Counted from the stretch's first letter, positions 8,307-18,521 are shown. The stretch is 64,000 nt of DNA from Candidatus Anammoxibacter sp. (GCA_021777105.1 JAIQZQ010000101.1:1-64000); one strand, 5' to 3'. Numbers and translations are program-made. Notes: a model not told the origin generated them from the sequence alone.

Positions 8307-9560
8307 ATGGGTTATGTAAATGGTTTAAAATGTAGAGAGTGCGGGCGCGATTATCCAAAAGAGCCAAAACATGTGTGCGCTTATTGTTTTGGCCCTCTGG
8401 AAGTTGATTATGATTACGACAAGATCAAGTCCGTCCTCACTCGTAAGGTTATTGAAAGCAGAGGCCCCAACATATGGAGGTACAGGGAACTTCTTCCTTT
8501 GGATGGAGATCCGGTTGTGGGCCACCACGTAGGTTTTACGCCGCTGGTAAAGGCTGAAAATCTGGGCAAGCTGCTCGGCGCGCCTAATTTATATATTAAA
8601 AACGATTCCGTTAACCATCCCACATTTTCATTTAAAGACAGGGTGGTTGCGGTGGCGTTGTCAAAAGCGAAAGAGTTTGGGTTCGACACTGTCGCATGCG
8701 CCACTACCGGCAATCTTGGGAACTCAGTAGCCGCTCATGCGGTGCAGGGCAACTTTAAAAGCTATATTTTCATGCCGGCAACAATTGAGCAAACCAAAAT
8801 AATCGGCACTTTAATATATGGAATTAATGTGGTGGGTATAAACAGCAACTACGACGGAGTTAACAGATTGTGCGCTGAAATCGCAGACAAATATGGATGG
8901 GCCATTGTTAATGTTAATTTGCGTCCGTTTTACGCTGAAGGATCAAAAACGTATGGTCATGAAATTGTTGAGCAGTTGGGATGGAAGCCTCCAAAACATG
9001 TAGTCGTGCCGATGGCAGGCGGATCGCTTATTTTAAAGATACAAAAAGCCATAAAAGAGATGAAAAAAATCGGTCTTATTGACAGCGACGACACCAGCTT
9101 TTACGGCGCGCAGGCGACGGGTTGCGCGCCTATATCAAGGGCGGTTAAAGAGGATATGGAGTTTATAAAGCCGGAGAAACCAAACACTATTGCGCATTCA
9201 ATCGCAATAGGCAATCCGGCTGACGGCCACTACTCTAAGGAAGCTATTAAGGGGAGCGGAGGTTGGGCTGAGCATGTGACCGACGATGAGCTTATTGAAG
9301 GCATAAAGTTGCTCGCCGAAACCGAAGGCATATTCACTGAAACAGCAGGAGGCGTTACAGTGGCCGCAACCAGAAAACTGATTGAGGCCGGCAAGATTGA
9401 CCCTAGCGAATCTATTGTGATCTGCATTACGGGCAATGGTCTTAAAACACAGGAAGCCCTTGCCGGACAACTAAAACAACCGACAATTATTAACGCTGAT
9501 ATTAAAGAAGTGGACAAAATTGTCGAAGAGGTTAACAGCCGCGAAGCGGTTATGGTTTAA
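8307..9560 (+). CDS. thrC: threonine synthase
   Basis: 417 residues; PLP enzyme converting O-phosphohomoserine to threonine, the last step of threonine synthesis, in the cytoplasm. An N-terminal zinc-ribbon (C9, C12, C24, C27) is followed by the fold-type II core. K110 in PTFSFKDR is the PLP lysine and TTGNLGNS at about 146-153 is the phosphate loop. AAGGAG lies seven bases before the ATG. A CysO-like sulfur carrier follows 32 bp after the stop, which raises the alternative that this is a related beta-replacing enzyme such as a cysteine synthase. The zinc-ribbon and FSFKDR favour threonine synthase. Confidence 0.85.
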   Translation: MGYVNGLKCRECGRDYPKEPKHVCAYCFGPLEVDYDYDKIKSVLTRKVIESRGPNIWRYRELLPLDGDPVVGHHVGFTPLVKAENLGKLLGAPNLYIKNDSVNHPTFSFKDRVVAVALSKAKEFGFDTVACATTGNLGNSVAAHAVQGNFKSYIFMPATIEQTKIIGTLIYGINVVGINSNYDGVNRLCAEIADKYGWAIVNVNLRPFYAEGSKTYGHEIVEQLGWKPPKHVVVPMAGGSLILKIQKAIKEMKKIGLIDSDDTSFYGAQATGCAPISRAVKEDMEFIKPEKPNTIAHSIAIGNPADGHYSKEAIKGSGGWAEHVTDDELIEGIKLLAETEGIFTETAGGVTVAATRKLIEAGKIDPSESIVICITGNGLKTQEALAGQLKQPTIINADIKEVDKIVEEVNSREAVMV

Positions 9561-9592
9561 ACAATATTAAAAATTTGAAAGGAGACGCAATT

Positions 9593-9874
9593 ATGGCGGC
9601 AACAGTTAGAGTGCCTACGCCGTTGAGATCATTTACCGGTGGAGCTGAAGAAGTAAAAGTCGAAGGGAGCAATGTTCAGGAAATAGTAGACAATCTTGAG
9701 GCAAACCATAACGGAATCAAAGATAGGCTTTGCGATGAAACAGGCAAAATTCGAAGGTTTCTCAATGTTTATGTTAATGATGAAGATATAAGATTTCTGG
9801 AAAACGAGAAAACAGCCGTTAACGACGGCGACACTGTATCCATTGTGCCCGCAATTGCCGGAGGAAAAGCATAA
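9593..9874 (+). CDS. CysO/MoaD/ThiS-type ubiquitin-like sulfur carrier
   Basis: 93 residues with a beta-grasp fold pattern; it strongly recalls mycobacterial CysO (VRVPTPLR near the start, RRFLNVYVNDEDIRF at 54-68, VSIVPAIAGG near the end). Such carriers are adenylated and loaded with sulfur as a C-terminal Gly-Gly thiocarboxylate for cysteine or cofactor synthesis. Here Gly90-Gly91 is followed by Lys-Ala, so a protease (Mec/JAMM type in the known systems) would have to trim two residues. No such protease or activating enzyme lies in the window. GGAG seven bases before the ATG fixes the start. Probably co-transcribed with thrC. Confidence 0.8.
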   Translation: MAATVRVPTPLRSFTGGAEEVKVEGSNVQEIVDNLEANHNGIKDRLCDETGKIRRFLNVYVNDEDIRFLENEKTAVNDGDTVSIVPAIAGGKA

Positions 9875-9936
9875 ATATATAAATCTTCTCTCAAATCAAC
9901 AATACGCGAGTTTCGCGCTATCCGTAAAACCTTAAA

Positions 9937-9972
9937 GGGTTCAATTTTGCTGGAATTGAACCCTTTTTTTTT
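9937..9972 (+). terminator. rho-independent terminator of thrC and the sulfur carrier gene
   Basis: A perfect 10-bp stem, GGGTTCAATT (9937-9946) with AATTGAACCC (9954-9963), a 7-nt loop and nine T (9964-9972). It closes the two-gene operon 62 bp after the last stop codon. Confidence 0.9.
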
Positions 9973-10190
9973 GCAATTTCCCATACGATTATACCGCGTT
10001 TTTTTTCCTAAAACGCGCCTTGAAAGAAAAAATTGCCAAAGCCCTATTGATCGTTTATAATTCGCATGATTGTAAATGTAAAATACCCGTCAAAGGGCGC
10101 TTACGAGCGCAGCCTATATTAATACAATAATTTCCCCCTCCGGGGATAATTCTCACTAAGGCAGCCAAGCAGCCAAGTGTTCATTTATCA

Positions 10191-10503
10191 CTAGCGTGAG
10201 TTTACAAGATAACGGAAACCAAAAAGTTAACTTGTTTATTTTCAATGAGTTACGGTAAAACATTGTATGACCTAATTTACATTGTTAGTCAATTTTTGAT
10301 GTTTTTTTACGGGAATAAAAGGTAAAAACAAAGTATTAAGCTACTTTTCCCGCTAAAAATCATACCGACAAATTAAAAAAACAGGAAATTTCGTTTTTTT
10401 TTTAATTTTAGGTCATACGGTGATAAGTCATAACATATTGGTATATAAGGCTTTTCATTTTTACGGATGTGCCAAATATTAACATCTTGTAAACTCACGC
10501 TAG
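10191..10503. mobile_element. 313-bp MITE-like palindromic element with 20-bp perfect terminal inverted repeats
   Basis: CTAGCGTGAGTTTACAAGAT at 10191-10210 is repeated in perfect inverse orientation at 10484-10503. A nested inverted pair, GTATGACCTAA (10265-10275) with TTAGGTCATAC (10408-10418), lets the whole element fold back. AGTGTTCATTTA occurs as a direct repeat just outside each end (10176-10187 and 10520-10531). There is no coding sequence inside. This is the shape of a miniature inverted-repeat element mobilised in trans, but a second copy is needed to prove mobility. Confidence 0.55.
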
Positions 10504-10543
10504 AGCAGACAAGCTGCTCAGTGTTCATTTAGCAATAATTAAA

Positions 10544-13249
10544 ATGACAGACAATAAACATACAAATAAACCCTCAAATAAATCGACAATACTGATATCG
10601 GTTTTAATATCCGTTGCCGCCACAATTTTGATATTTGGGGCTGGTGGGTATGTGGCTTACAACAAGTATATCAAGGTTGAATTTGCAAAGAAATTGATCA
10701 CAAAAAATATTTACAACTCTTTTAAAGGCAAGGATATACCAAAAATAATCAATGACAAATTGAAAGATTTGGTAGAAACAGGCAATTTAAAGGAATCCGC
10801 TACGGAGATGTTGGAGCAATACACGGGAGGGGACGTTGAAATAGAAGATATCATTTATATTGACGATGAGGGCGCGGTTATCAACAACATTAAAATATCG
10901 CGAGGCGACGACAAGTTTTTCGTCAAAACGGCAAATATCACCCTTTCTGAAGGTGTGGTTTTAAACGGCATAGTCAGGACGGGCAAAAAGGACGCGGACA
11001 GGATAGAGATTAACAGGGCGCATATTGATATAGGCGATATTACGCTGGACAAAGTGAGGATTAATCCGGTTGCGGAAATTACGGTAGAAAACCCCAGGTT
11101 GATTGTCGAAAAAATAGTTATTGAATATAACCTGTTGGAATTGTTAAGGGGCAAATTTGTGGTAAAGGGCGTGACAGCGCAAACCCCCGAGCTTTTTTCA
11201 GCCAGACGGGTAAACGGCATATGGCTAATTATGGATACTTTCAAGGGGTTGCTTGACAAGTGTGAGGCGCCTGAGTATTGCGATATGTTAAAGAACGGCC
11301 TCGCAATAACAAACGGCTCTTTCCATTTTATTGATAAAGATTATTTTCCCGAAGGAGAGATATATGTGGCCGGGATAGATATGACTGTAAAGCCGTTTGC
11401 CGGATCGTTGCGGAACCTGCAAATAGAAGGCGCGGCGAACGATCCAGTTTTTGGGGATTTTACTATGACCGGAGCTCTTGACCTAAGCGGCCCCATCTTA
11501 AATATAAAAGTGGCTGCGGATGATATGAATGTTTCAAAAAATATATTTATGAAGATGCCGGTGGTTGGTAATTCTATCTGGGAAAGATACAAGCCTGCCG
11601 GCAAGCTTGGCCTGAAAGGCGCGTTTGAGTTTGACAACAGCAAAGGCGGGCGCAAAATTGACCGCGCGATTAACATCGTTTTTAAGGATATGGAGGTTAC
11701 ATACCATAAGTGGCCGTTCACTGTTTCCAGAGGCACGGGCGAGCTTGCGCTTTTAAACAACATGATAAATATTAAAAATGCGGAAGGTTTTGTGTTTGAC
11801 GCGGGGCAAGAGGGGGTTAATGTAAACCTTGACGTTGTTATGGAGCTTGGCAAACAACCTAAAACAATTAAATTAAAGGCGTATGACATTAAATTAACTG
11901 ATGCTCTTGCAAACAAATTGCCTGATATGTGCCGGAATTTATGGCCGAAGTTTTCCCCGCAAGGGATGGGCGACCTTGATGTCTTATACAAAGTGGTGGA
12001 AAAGGGCGGTGATGTTAAAAAAGATTATGTTGTAACGGTTGATTGCAAGGATTGGCGTGTTAATTACAAGGAATTTCCTGTTCCCACTCAAAACATAAAC
12101 GGCAGGATTGTAGTCGGCAGCAATGTTGAAGGGGGCATGATCGGGGATGCGCCGGGCCGTGTTCAACTGTTGGGCTTAAAGGGTTATTTTTTTGACGGCA
12201 AAAAGATGTGCCCGCTTAACTTTAACGGGGAGTTTGCCATTGGAAACCCTAAAAGCGCGTTTACTATAAACATTCCTAACCTGAATATTACTGACGAGTT
12301 GCTTGAAAATCTACCGGAAGAGCACAAAACGGCTCTAAAACAATTTAAACTAAACGGGCAGGCCGGGCTTAACATTATATATGATCGCAAAGATGACGAT
12401 TCAGAACCTGATTTGACTCTCGCGTTGGATTGTAAAGGATGCAGACTTGAAGACTCTCGGTTCCCGGTTCCTCTGCATGGCGTGTTGGGCCGCGTAAATA
12501 TGGAAGGCAACCATATATCCGCCACAAATATAATAGGGAAGTGTTATGGAGGCCTGGTCGAAGGCTCAATCAATGTTGACCTTGGGGGAGACAACTCCCA
12601 TTACAAAGGAGACTTTTTCTTTTCAGAAATGAAAATGGAGGAGCTGTTTCGGGACGTTTTTAAGACGGATCAGGATTGGCTCGGCATTCTAAGCGGTAAA
12701 ATCAAATTTAACCGAGGCGGCGCCAACATAAAAGGGTTTGACGCGGCAGGCAAAATAACGCTTAAGGATGGAAATATTGCCGATGTGCCCGTGGCGCTCA
12801 GCGTCATAAATATTATGAATCTTGGCCTGCCCACAAAGGTTGTGTTTGACAGCGGGTATTTAGATTTTCATATTAAAGACAACATGATTATCATTGACGA
12901 AGCCAAGGCGTTTAGCAGCTCAATTGAGTTGTCGGCAAAGGGTAGGGTGACTTTTGACGGCAGACTTGATATCATGGTAATAGTAGGTTTTAGCCACGAC
13001 ATTCTTAAAAACATTCCGGTATTCGGCAAGCTGTTCGATTTTGTCGTTGGCGGCGTGCGTAAAAGGTTGACAAAGGTGCATGTTGGCGGAACTATTTCTA
13101 AGCCAAAAAGCAAGCTGGCCATGTTGCAATCGAATAGAAAAACAATAGTGAATGAGCTTGACCTTATAACCACGGATCATGACCATGGAAAAAATGGAAG
13201 CAATGGAAGCAATGGAAGCAATGGAAATAAAATGAAAGGCAAACGTTAG
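10544..13249 (+). CDS. AsmA-like inner-membrane/periplasmic protein
   Basis: 901 residues. One N-terminal membrane segment (about residues 15-35) is followed by a long beta-rich periplasmic region, with a C-terminal stretch (about 740-850) typical of AsmA family proteins: reduction of a SGKIKFN repeat unit, DVPVALSVINIMN, then GRVTFDGRLDIMVIVGF. AsmA-family proteins bridge the envelope and are linked to lipid transport and outer-membrane assembly. The C-terminus ends in four 9-bp tandem repeats encoding an N-G-S tract and a basic tail. The only start option with matching context is the ATG at 10544; no strong ribosome site is seen. Confidence 0.65.
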   Translation: MTDNKHTNKPSNKSTILISVLISVAATILIFGAGGYVAYNKYIKVEFAKKLITKNIYNSFKGKDIPKIINDKLKDLVETGNLKESATEMLEQYTGGDVEIEDIIYIDDEGAVINNIKISRGDDKFFVKTANITLSEGVVLNGIVRTGKKDADRIEINRAHIDIGDITLDKVRINPVAEITVENPRLIVEKIVIEYNLLELLRGKFVVKGVTAQTPELFSARRVNGIWLIMDTFKGLLDKCEAPEYCDMLKNGLAITNGSFHFIDKDYFPEGEIYVAGIDMTVKPFAGSLRNLQIEGAANDPVFGDFTMTGALDLSGPILNIKVAADDMNVSKNIFMKMPVVGNSIWERYKPAGKLGLKGAFEFDNSKGGRKIDRAINIVFKDMEVTYHKWPFTVSRGTGELALLNNMINIKNAEGFVFDAGQEGVNVNLDVVMELGKQPKTIKLKAYDIKLTDALANKLPDMCRNLWPKFSPQGMGDLDVLYKVVEKGGDVKKDYVVTVDCKDWRVNYKEFPVPTQNINGRIVVGSNVEGGMIGDAPGRVQLLGLKGYFFDGKKMCPLNFNGEFAIGNPKSAFTINIPNLNITDELLENLPEEHKTALKQFKLNGQAGLNIIYDRKDDDSEPDLTLALDCKGCRLEDSRFPVPLHGVLGRVNMEGNHISATNIIGKCYGGLVEGSINVDLGGDNSHYKGDFFFSEMKMEELFRDVFKTDQDWLGILSGKIKFNRGGANIKGFDAAGKITLKDGNIADVPVALSVINIMNLGLPTKVVFDSGYLDFHIKDNMIIIDEAKAFSSSIELSAKGRVTFDGRLDIMVIVGFSHDILKNIPVFGKLFDFVVGGVRKRLTKVHVGGTISKPKSKLAMLQSNRKTIVNELDLITTDHDHGKNGSNGSNGSNGNKMKGKR
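13193..13228 (+). repeat. 9-bp tandem repeat inside the AsmA-like gene
   Basis: AATGGAAGC is repeated three times and followed by a fourth, diverged unit, giving N-G-S-N-G-S-N-G-S-N-G-N near the C-terminus. The length is a multiple of three, so copy changes would keep the frame. Confidence 0.75.
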
Positions 13250-13341
13250 CCTTGATGCCGGATGGAAGCGCGGAGCGCAGAGAGCATTGCGCGTAGCAAA
13301 GCGAAAAGCGCGGATGATTGATTACTGATTACTTTCTAACT

Positions 13342-13788
13342 ATGCAAAAGAATTACGAAATTATAGACCATACCGCAGACCTTGGAATAACCGTGTATGG
13401 AAGCGATTTAAATGCGCTGTTTGTCAACGCGGGCAACGCTATGGCTGAGATTATGGCTGACATTTCAAATGTAAATGATGCTATTTTAAAAGAAATAACC
13501 GTGACCGGCGTTGATCTGGAGCAGTTGATGATAAACTGGCTGCATGAAATGTTGTTTTATTACGAGGTGGACTCAATTTTGTTTAATAAGGTTGAGGATT
13601 TAAGAATAATTGACGGGGCTCAAAATGACGAAGGCGATGAATACACGCTTACCGCCAAATGTCGCGGCGAAACGTTTGATATTGACCGTCACGCAGTTTT
13701 AACTGAAATTAAAGCGGTTACCCATCATCAAATTGAGGTAAAGGAAAGCGCGGGCAACTGGCAGGCCAGGATAATCTTTGATTTATAA
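13342..13788 (+). CDS. archease
   Basis: 148 residues. Archease (family PF01951) binds metal and acts as chaperone and cofactor for RtcB, allowing multiple-turnover guanylylation of the ligase. The N-terminal YEIIDHTADLGITVYG and C-terminal AVLTEIKAVTHHQIEV are the family hallmarks with the conserved Asp, Glu and His residues. The upstream in-frame TTG is rejected because the ATG at 13342 gives the standard family N-terminus. It lies 75 bp before rtcB, the classic functional pair. Confidence 0.92.
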   Translation: MQKNYEIIDHTADLGITVYGSDLNALFVNAGNAMAEIMADISNVNDAILKEITVTGVDLEQLMINWLHEMLFYYEVDSILFNKVEDLRIIDGAQNDEGDEYTLTAKCRGETFDIDRHAVLTEIKAVTHHQIEVKESAGNWQARIIFDL

Positions 13789-13863
13789 ATTTACCTTAAA
13801 TTAATTTTGAGCTTATTAATTTTTGGTTGTCAATAATAGTTGTAATTTAATGAGGTGATTACC

Positions 13864-15321
13864 ATGAATGATGAAAATGATGAAATTAAATTAGAAAAGG
13901 TTGACGATTGTCGGTGGCGCATACCGAAACAGGGCAAAATGAATGTTGACGGCTTGATCTTTGCCGATGACAAGATGATTGAAACTATTAAGAACGATCA
14001 GAGCCCGCAACAGGTAGCCAATGTCGCGCAATTGCCGGGCATAATAAATAACTCTATGGCTATGCCTGATATTCATTGGGGGTACGGCTTCCCTATTGGC
14101 GGTGTCGCTGCTTTTGATATGGACACCGGCGTTATTTCGCCGGGAGGCGTGGGGTATGACATCAATTGCGGCGTTAGATTGTTGAAGTCAAGGTTAAACA
14201 GGGCTGATGTTGCCTTAAAAATGCGTGATATTGTGAACGCTTTATACAGGAACATACCAACGGGCGTTGGTTCCACGCGCAAAGATATCAGGTTAAGCAT
14301 TGACGAAGAGAAAGATGTTCTGAAAAAAGGGGCAGAATGGGCGACCGACAAAGGATTTGGGGCTGAAAGGGACCTTGAATATATCGAAGCCAACGGATGC
14401 CTGAAAGAGGCCGATCCTGAGATTGTGTCAAAACGCGCGCTTGAGCGCGGCAAAGCGCAGGTAGGCACCCTTGGCTCCGGCAACCATTTTGTGGAAGTGG
14501 GATATGTGGCCGAAGTATACGATAACGCCGTTGCGAGCGCTCTGGGCCTTGAGAAAGATAAAATAACGGTTGTTATCCATACCGGCTCAAGAGGGTTTGG
14601 CTATCAGGTATGTGACGACTATATTAAAGTGATGATCAAGGCGTCCATGGAATATGGGATAGAGTTGCCTGACAGGCAGTTGTGTTGCGCGCCGATAAAA
14701 TCGCAACAGGGCAAGGATTACTTTAAGGCTATGGCATGCGCCGCAAATTTCGCGTTTGCAAACAGGCAAATGATTACTCACTGGGCAAGGGAATCTTTTG
14801 AGCAGGTGCTTGGCGGCGGCTCCGGCGATATGGGCCTTGACATCGTTTATGATGTTTGTCACAATATAGCCAAATTTGAGGATCATAACGTCAATGGACA
14901 AATGAAAAAAGTGTGTGTTCACCGAAAAGGCGCGACAAGGGCGTTTCCGCCAAACCATGATGAGATACCTTTGGCGTATAAAACAATAGGGCAACCGATC
15001 CTTGTGCCCGGCGATATGGGCAGGTACTCATATGTGTTGGTCGGGGCCGCAAACGCAATGAATGAGACGTTTGGCAGCTCGTGCCATGGGGCCGGCAGAA
15101 TGATGAGCAGAAACGCGGCTAAGAAATTGTCTAAAGGCAGGTCGATTGCCAGGGAAATGGAAGATCGCGGAGTCTTTGTAAAGGCGACCGGACGGACGAC
15201 GTTGTCTGAAGAGATGCCTGAAGCCTATAAAGACGTGTCTGATGTTGTGGACATAGTTCATAACGCCGGAATCGGTAAAAAAGTCGCCCAATTAAGGCCT
15301 CTTGCCGTAATAAAAGGATAA
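13864..15321 (+). CDS. rtcB: RNA-splicing ligase RtcB
   Basis: 485 residues. RtcB joins RNA ends bearing 2',3'-cyclic or 3'-phosphate to 5'-OH using GTP and Mn2+, in RNA repair or tRNA splicing. The family signatures are present: [28 protein letters not shown] with the metal-binding Cys, [11 protein letters not shown], and [12 protein letters not shown] with the His that receives GMP. GAGGTG precedes the ATG at 13864 by 6 bases. The archease gene is immediately upstream, making a complete RtcB-archease repair pair. Confidence 0.95.
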   Translation: MNDENDEIKLEKVDDCRWRIPKQGKMNVDGLIFADDKMIETIKNDQSPQQVANVAQLPGIINNSMAMPDIHWGYGFPIGGVAAFDMDTGVISPGGVGYDINCGVRLLKSRLNRADVALKMRDIVNALYRNIPTGVGSTRKDIRLSIDEEKDVLKKGAEWATDKGFGAERDLEYIEANGCLKEADPEIVSKRALERGKAQVGTLGSGNHFVEVGYVAEVYDNAVASALGLEKDKITVVIHTGSRGFGYQVCDDYIKVMIKASMEYGIELPDRQLCCAPIKSQQGKDYFKAMACAANFAFANRQMITHWARESFEQVLGGGSGDMGLDIVYDVCHNIAKFEDHNVNGQMKKVCVHRKGATRAFPPNHDEIPLAYKTIGQPILVPGDMGRYSYVLVGAANAMNETFGSSCHGAGRMMSRNAAKKLSKGRSIAREMEDRGVFVKATGRTTLSEEMPEAYKDVSDVVDIVHNAGIGKKVAQLRPLAVIKG

Positions 15322-15326
15322 TTATT

Positions 15327-16016
15327 ATGAAGAAGTTGTCAATTATTATGCCTGTGTTTAACGAACGCGACAGCATTCAAAAAATAGTGGGAAAAGTGTT
15401 CGCCATTGATATAGAGAAAGAGATCATAATTATTGACGACTGCTCAACCGACGGCACAAGGGAAATCATTGAAAATGACGTCAATGCCTACAATGTTTTC
15501 AAAATGTATCATGACCGCAACCAGGGCAAGGGCGCAGCTATACGCACAGGAATAAAACATGCCACTGGCGACATAGTTATAATTCAGGACGCCGACCTTG
15601 AGTACGATCCTTCTTATTATTTCGCGTTGATACAACCAATTGTTGATGGCGACGCTGATGTTGTGTACGGATCGCGGCTGTCCGGAGGGGCTCCGCAACG
15701 TGTCCACATGTTTTGGCACTTAATGGGCAACAGATTTCTATCCTTGCTTACTAATGTGTTCTACAACACTACTTTAACTGATATGGAGACAGGATATAAA
15801 GTGTTTAAAACAGATGTTATAAAAAAACTTAATTTAAGGTCAAACGGGTTTGAAATAGAACCGGAAATAACCGCTAAAATATTTAAACAAAAATGCAGGG
15901 TTTACGAGGTGCCCATAGCTTATTACGGCAGGAATTACGAAGAGGGGAAGAAAATCACCTGGAAAGACGGCTTCCGTTCAATATGGGCTATAATAAAATA
16001 CAGGTTTATGGATTGA
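15327..16016 (+). CDS. family 2 glycosyltransferase (dolichyl-phosphate mannose synthase-like)
   Basis: 229 residues with the GT-A fold of GT2 enzymes: [11 protein letters not shown] at the N-terminus, [11 protein letters not shown], and DADLEYDP (about 90-97) as the metal-binding D-x-D. No C-terminal membrane segments, so it belongs to the short DPM1-like group that makes polyprenyl-phosphate sugars. It starts 5 bp after rtcB and is followed by a membrane protein of the type that uses polyprenyl-phosphate sugars, so the two probably form one donor-transferase unit (inference). Confidence 0.85.
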   Translation: MKKLSIIMPVFNERDSIQKIVGKVFAIDIEKEIIIIDDCSTDGTREIIENDVNAYNVFKMYHDRNQGKGAAIRTGIKHATGDIVIIQDADLEYDPSYYFALIQPIVDGDADVVYGSRLSGGAPQRVHMFWHLMGNRFLSLLTNVFYNTTLTDMETGYKVFKTDVIKKLNLRSNGFEIEPEITAKIFKQKCRVYEVPIAYYGRNYEEGKKITWKDGFRSIWAIIKYRFMD

Positions 16017-16128
16017 TCATTTATTGGATACTGTTTGTTTGCGCGCGCCCTCGCTTGCATCTTTCAATATTGTCACTGTTTGCATGTTTATCCCATTCGA
16101 GGATAACAAGAGTAAAAGTAGAAATTGG

Positions 16129-16152
16129 CAGGATGTTAGCCTAAACATCCTG
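16129..16152 (+). promoter_or_regulatory. 9-bp hairpin in front of the membrane glycosyltransferase
   Basis: CAGGATGTT (16129-16137) and AACATCCTG (16144-16152) form a perfect stem with a 6-nt loop, 28 bp before the chosen start codon. No T-run follows, so it is not a typical terminator. Confidence 0.4.
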
Positions 16153-16179
16153 CTTAACTCAAGTTTATTCTTAAATTTC

Positions 16180-18519
16180 ATGATGAATAGTTGCGACCAC
16201 GGTACATCAGATATAAAAGAGTTAAGAAGGCGCTGCCTCTATGTTTTCCTGTTTGCGTTAGCGGTCAGGGCAATATATTACATCGGGTTTATGGATAACC
16301 CATTTTTTGATTATATCCACATTGAGTTTGACCAGATAAATTTTGACAGGGCCGCGCTTGGATTTGCCAACGGCAGCATTTTAGCTAGAGGCGGGCAGGA
16401 GGGATTTGCTCCACTATACAAATATTTTCTGGGGATAATTTACTGGATATTTGGCCGTAATTTCCACGCAATCTGGGCGGTTCAATTTGTTATGGGCTCC
16501 TCGGCGGCGGCTCTGCTGTTTTTAACTGCGTCAAAATTGTTTAATAAATGGACCGCATTGATTTGCGGCCTGTTTTACGCGATGTACCCGCAAAATCTGT
16601 TTTACGAAGGCAATATGATAAGAGCGGCGCTTACGGAATGCCTTGCCGTTATCCTCTTCTATTTTTTGTTGAGATTCAAAGAAGAAAAACATTTTAAATT
16701 CGCGGTTTTCAGCGGAACGTTCCTCTCCTTAATAATACAATGCAGACCAAACACGGCAACATTGCTTCCATTCATTATATATTTTGTGTATAGTGAAGCT
16801 TTGAAAAACCTTGCCGTCAAAATTAAGGTTAAACATTATTTGTGCTTTTTTGGAGCGCTTACACTTGTGGGCGTTCCATTAATGGTTCGAACATTAATAA
16901 TCCATGAGAAATTTGTGTTTTATGACGCGTCCGGGCCGCAGACGCTTCTGGCCGGAAACCTGCCGGAGTACGCAGGCGTGGGTTGGGACATCGCCGACTA
17001 CACCGAAAAAGCTCTTAAAATGGCCAATGAATACGGCGACAGCAACGCAAAGGTTTTTGGGGTTATCGTTAAAACTTTTATTGAATCTCCTTTTGAATAT
17101 TGTAAACTTTACGGCAGAAAAATATACTGGTTTTTTAACAATTATGAATTCCCTTCAAATGTCAACTACTACCTGTACCAGAATTTTTCCCCCGTATTAA
17201 AGAATCCGCTGGGCAACTTTTCGCTGCTTGCGGCTCTGGCCTTTGTCGGTATATTTTTGACCGCCGGCAAATACAGGAGGCTATTGCTTATATACTTTTT
17301 TGCGGCGGGTTTAACGCTGTCCGTCATCATTGTTTACCCAACCTCCAGATTTAGAATGCCTGTGGTTCCGTTTCTTATGGTGTTTGCATCGCACACACTA
17401 TATTATATTTATCATATGTTGCGCCGTAGAAGAATTATTCAACCTGTTTTGTGCGTTGCAGCCATGGCTCTGATTATTTTTCTGTTAAAAACGCCTGATA
17501 CGTATTCGCATAAGATTCGCGCCGTAGATTACGGCAATTTAGCAGGCGCGTACGTTGCCGGCTCCAAATGGGACGCAAGTAAAGTTGAAGAGTATTCTAT
17601 AAAAGCGTGGAACCAAAACAGTAAAATCAATAAGAAACTATTGTTGCGCCTTGATATGATGTTAAAAGATGTGGGCAAGGAATCGGTTATAGATTTTAGC
17701 GAGAACCCTGTAATTGCCGATAATTTTGTAAAAATATTAATGCACCGGGCGAGTGTTTTATCAAAAAGTTCGGAATATAATGCCGCGATATCAAAGGCTA
17801 AAAACGCTGAAGAAGTTGATTACAGAAATATTGCCGTCCATAAGTTTCTAAATTTCTGCTATCTTGAAACAAAGGATTATTTAAGCGCCATAAACGAGTT
17901 TAAACAGATCGTAATCCTTGAACCTGCAAATCCGGAAAATTATTATAATCTGGCGGTGGCTTATAAACAATTTAATAAAGACGATAAGTTATTTTTGATT
18001 TATGCTCTTAAAGCCATGCAAATAGACCCTGATATTGTTGTAAAATTAAACCCAAATATGAAAAACATAAAATTTATAATGGAAAATGAATTAAAAAAAC
18101 TTGCCGGTTTTGTGCAGGCAAATCAGGCAAACATAGGCATGTTTTTTAAAAAGGCAAAAAGCGCAGTAGAATCGGGTCAATTTGAAGCCGCTTTGACGGT
18201 ATGCGAAAAAATTATTAATATTGATTATGAGAATGTCAAAGCGCGTAAATTGCTTGCAAACGTTTATAAGAGATTAAACCGTAGGCTAGACGCATTATCA
18301 GAGTACATTGATATACTGACTATCAACCCCATTCAGGCGGAAGCGCATCTGGAATTATATAAATTATACAATGAACATGAAGATCAGCGAGTAAAAGGGG
18401 TGTTTCATCTTGAGAAATCGTTGTATCTTGATCCTAAACAAAATGATTATGATGTTTTAAACTCAAAACTAACAACATTAAGGTTATGGTCTATGCATAT
18501 TAGGCCGTTAAGTTTTTAG
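16180..18519 (+). CDS. ArnT/PMT-like membrane glycosyltransferase with C-terminal TPR region
   Basis: About 779 residues from the ATG at 16180. The first 450 or so residues hold roughly ten hydrophobic segments and an N-terminal FMDNPFFDY..DQINFDR region with acidic residues where PMT/ArnT-type (GT-C) enzymes bind the lipid-linked sugar. The C-terminal third is soluble with TPR-like units (ENYYNLAVAYKQF, AEAHLELYKLYNEHED). Role: transfer of a polyprenyl-phosphate-linked sugar to protein or lipid at the outer face of the inner membrane (inference). The start is uncertain; TTG at 16024 and ATG at 16084 are in frame but give an unconvincing N-terminus. No clear ribosome site. Confidence 0.65.
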   Translation: MMNSCDHGTSDIKELRRRCLYVFLFALAVRAIYYIGFMDNPFFDYIHIEFDQINFDRAALGFANGSILARGGQEGFAPLYKYFLGIIYWIFGRNFHAIWAVQFVMGSSAAALLFLTASKLFNKWTALICGLFYAMYPQNLFYEGNMIRAALTECLAVILFYFLLRFKEEKHFKFAVFSGTFLSLIIQCRPNTATLLPFIIYFVYSEALKNLAVKIKVKHYLCFFGALTLVGVPLMVRTLIIHEKFVFYDASGPQTLLAGNLPEYAGVGWDIADYTEKALKMANEYGDSNAKVFGVIVKTFIESPFEYCKLYGRKIYWFFNNYEFPSNVNYYLYQNFSPVLKNPLGNFSLLAALAFVGIFLTAGKYRRLLLIYFFAAGLTLSVIIVYPTSRFRMPVVPFLMVFASHTLYYIYHMLRRRRIIQPVLCVAAMALIIFLLKTPDTYSHKIRAVDYGNLAGAYVAGSKWDASKVEEYSIKAWNQNSKINKKLLLRLDMMLKDVGKESVIDFSENPVIADNFVKILMHRASVLSKSSEYNAAISKAKNAEEVDYRNIAVHKFLNFCYLETKDYLSAINEFKQIVILEPANPENYYNLAVAYKQFNKDDKLFLIYALKAMQIDPDIVVKLNPNMKNIKFIMENELKKLAGFVQANQANIGMFFKKAKSAVESGQFEAALTVCEKIINIDYENVKARKLLANVYKRLNRRLDALSEYIDILTINPIQAEAHLELYKLYNEHEDQRVKGVFHLEKSLYLDPKQNDYDVLNSKLTTLRLWSMHIRPLSF

Positions 18520-18521
18520 AA

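Noticed and set aside
10141-10540. Insertion sequence with transposase near the 20-bp inverted repeats
   Set aside because: No open frame lies between the repeats, so it is described only as MITE-like.
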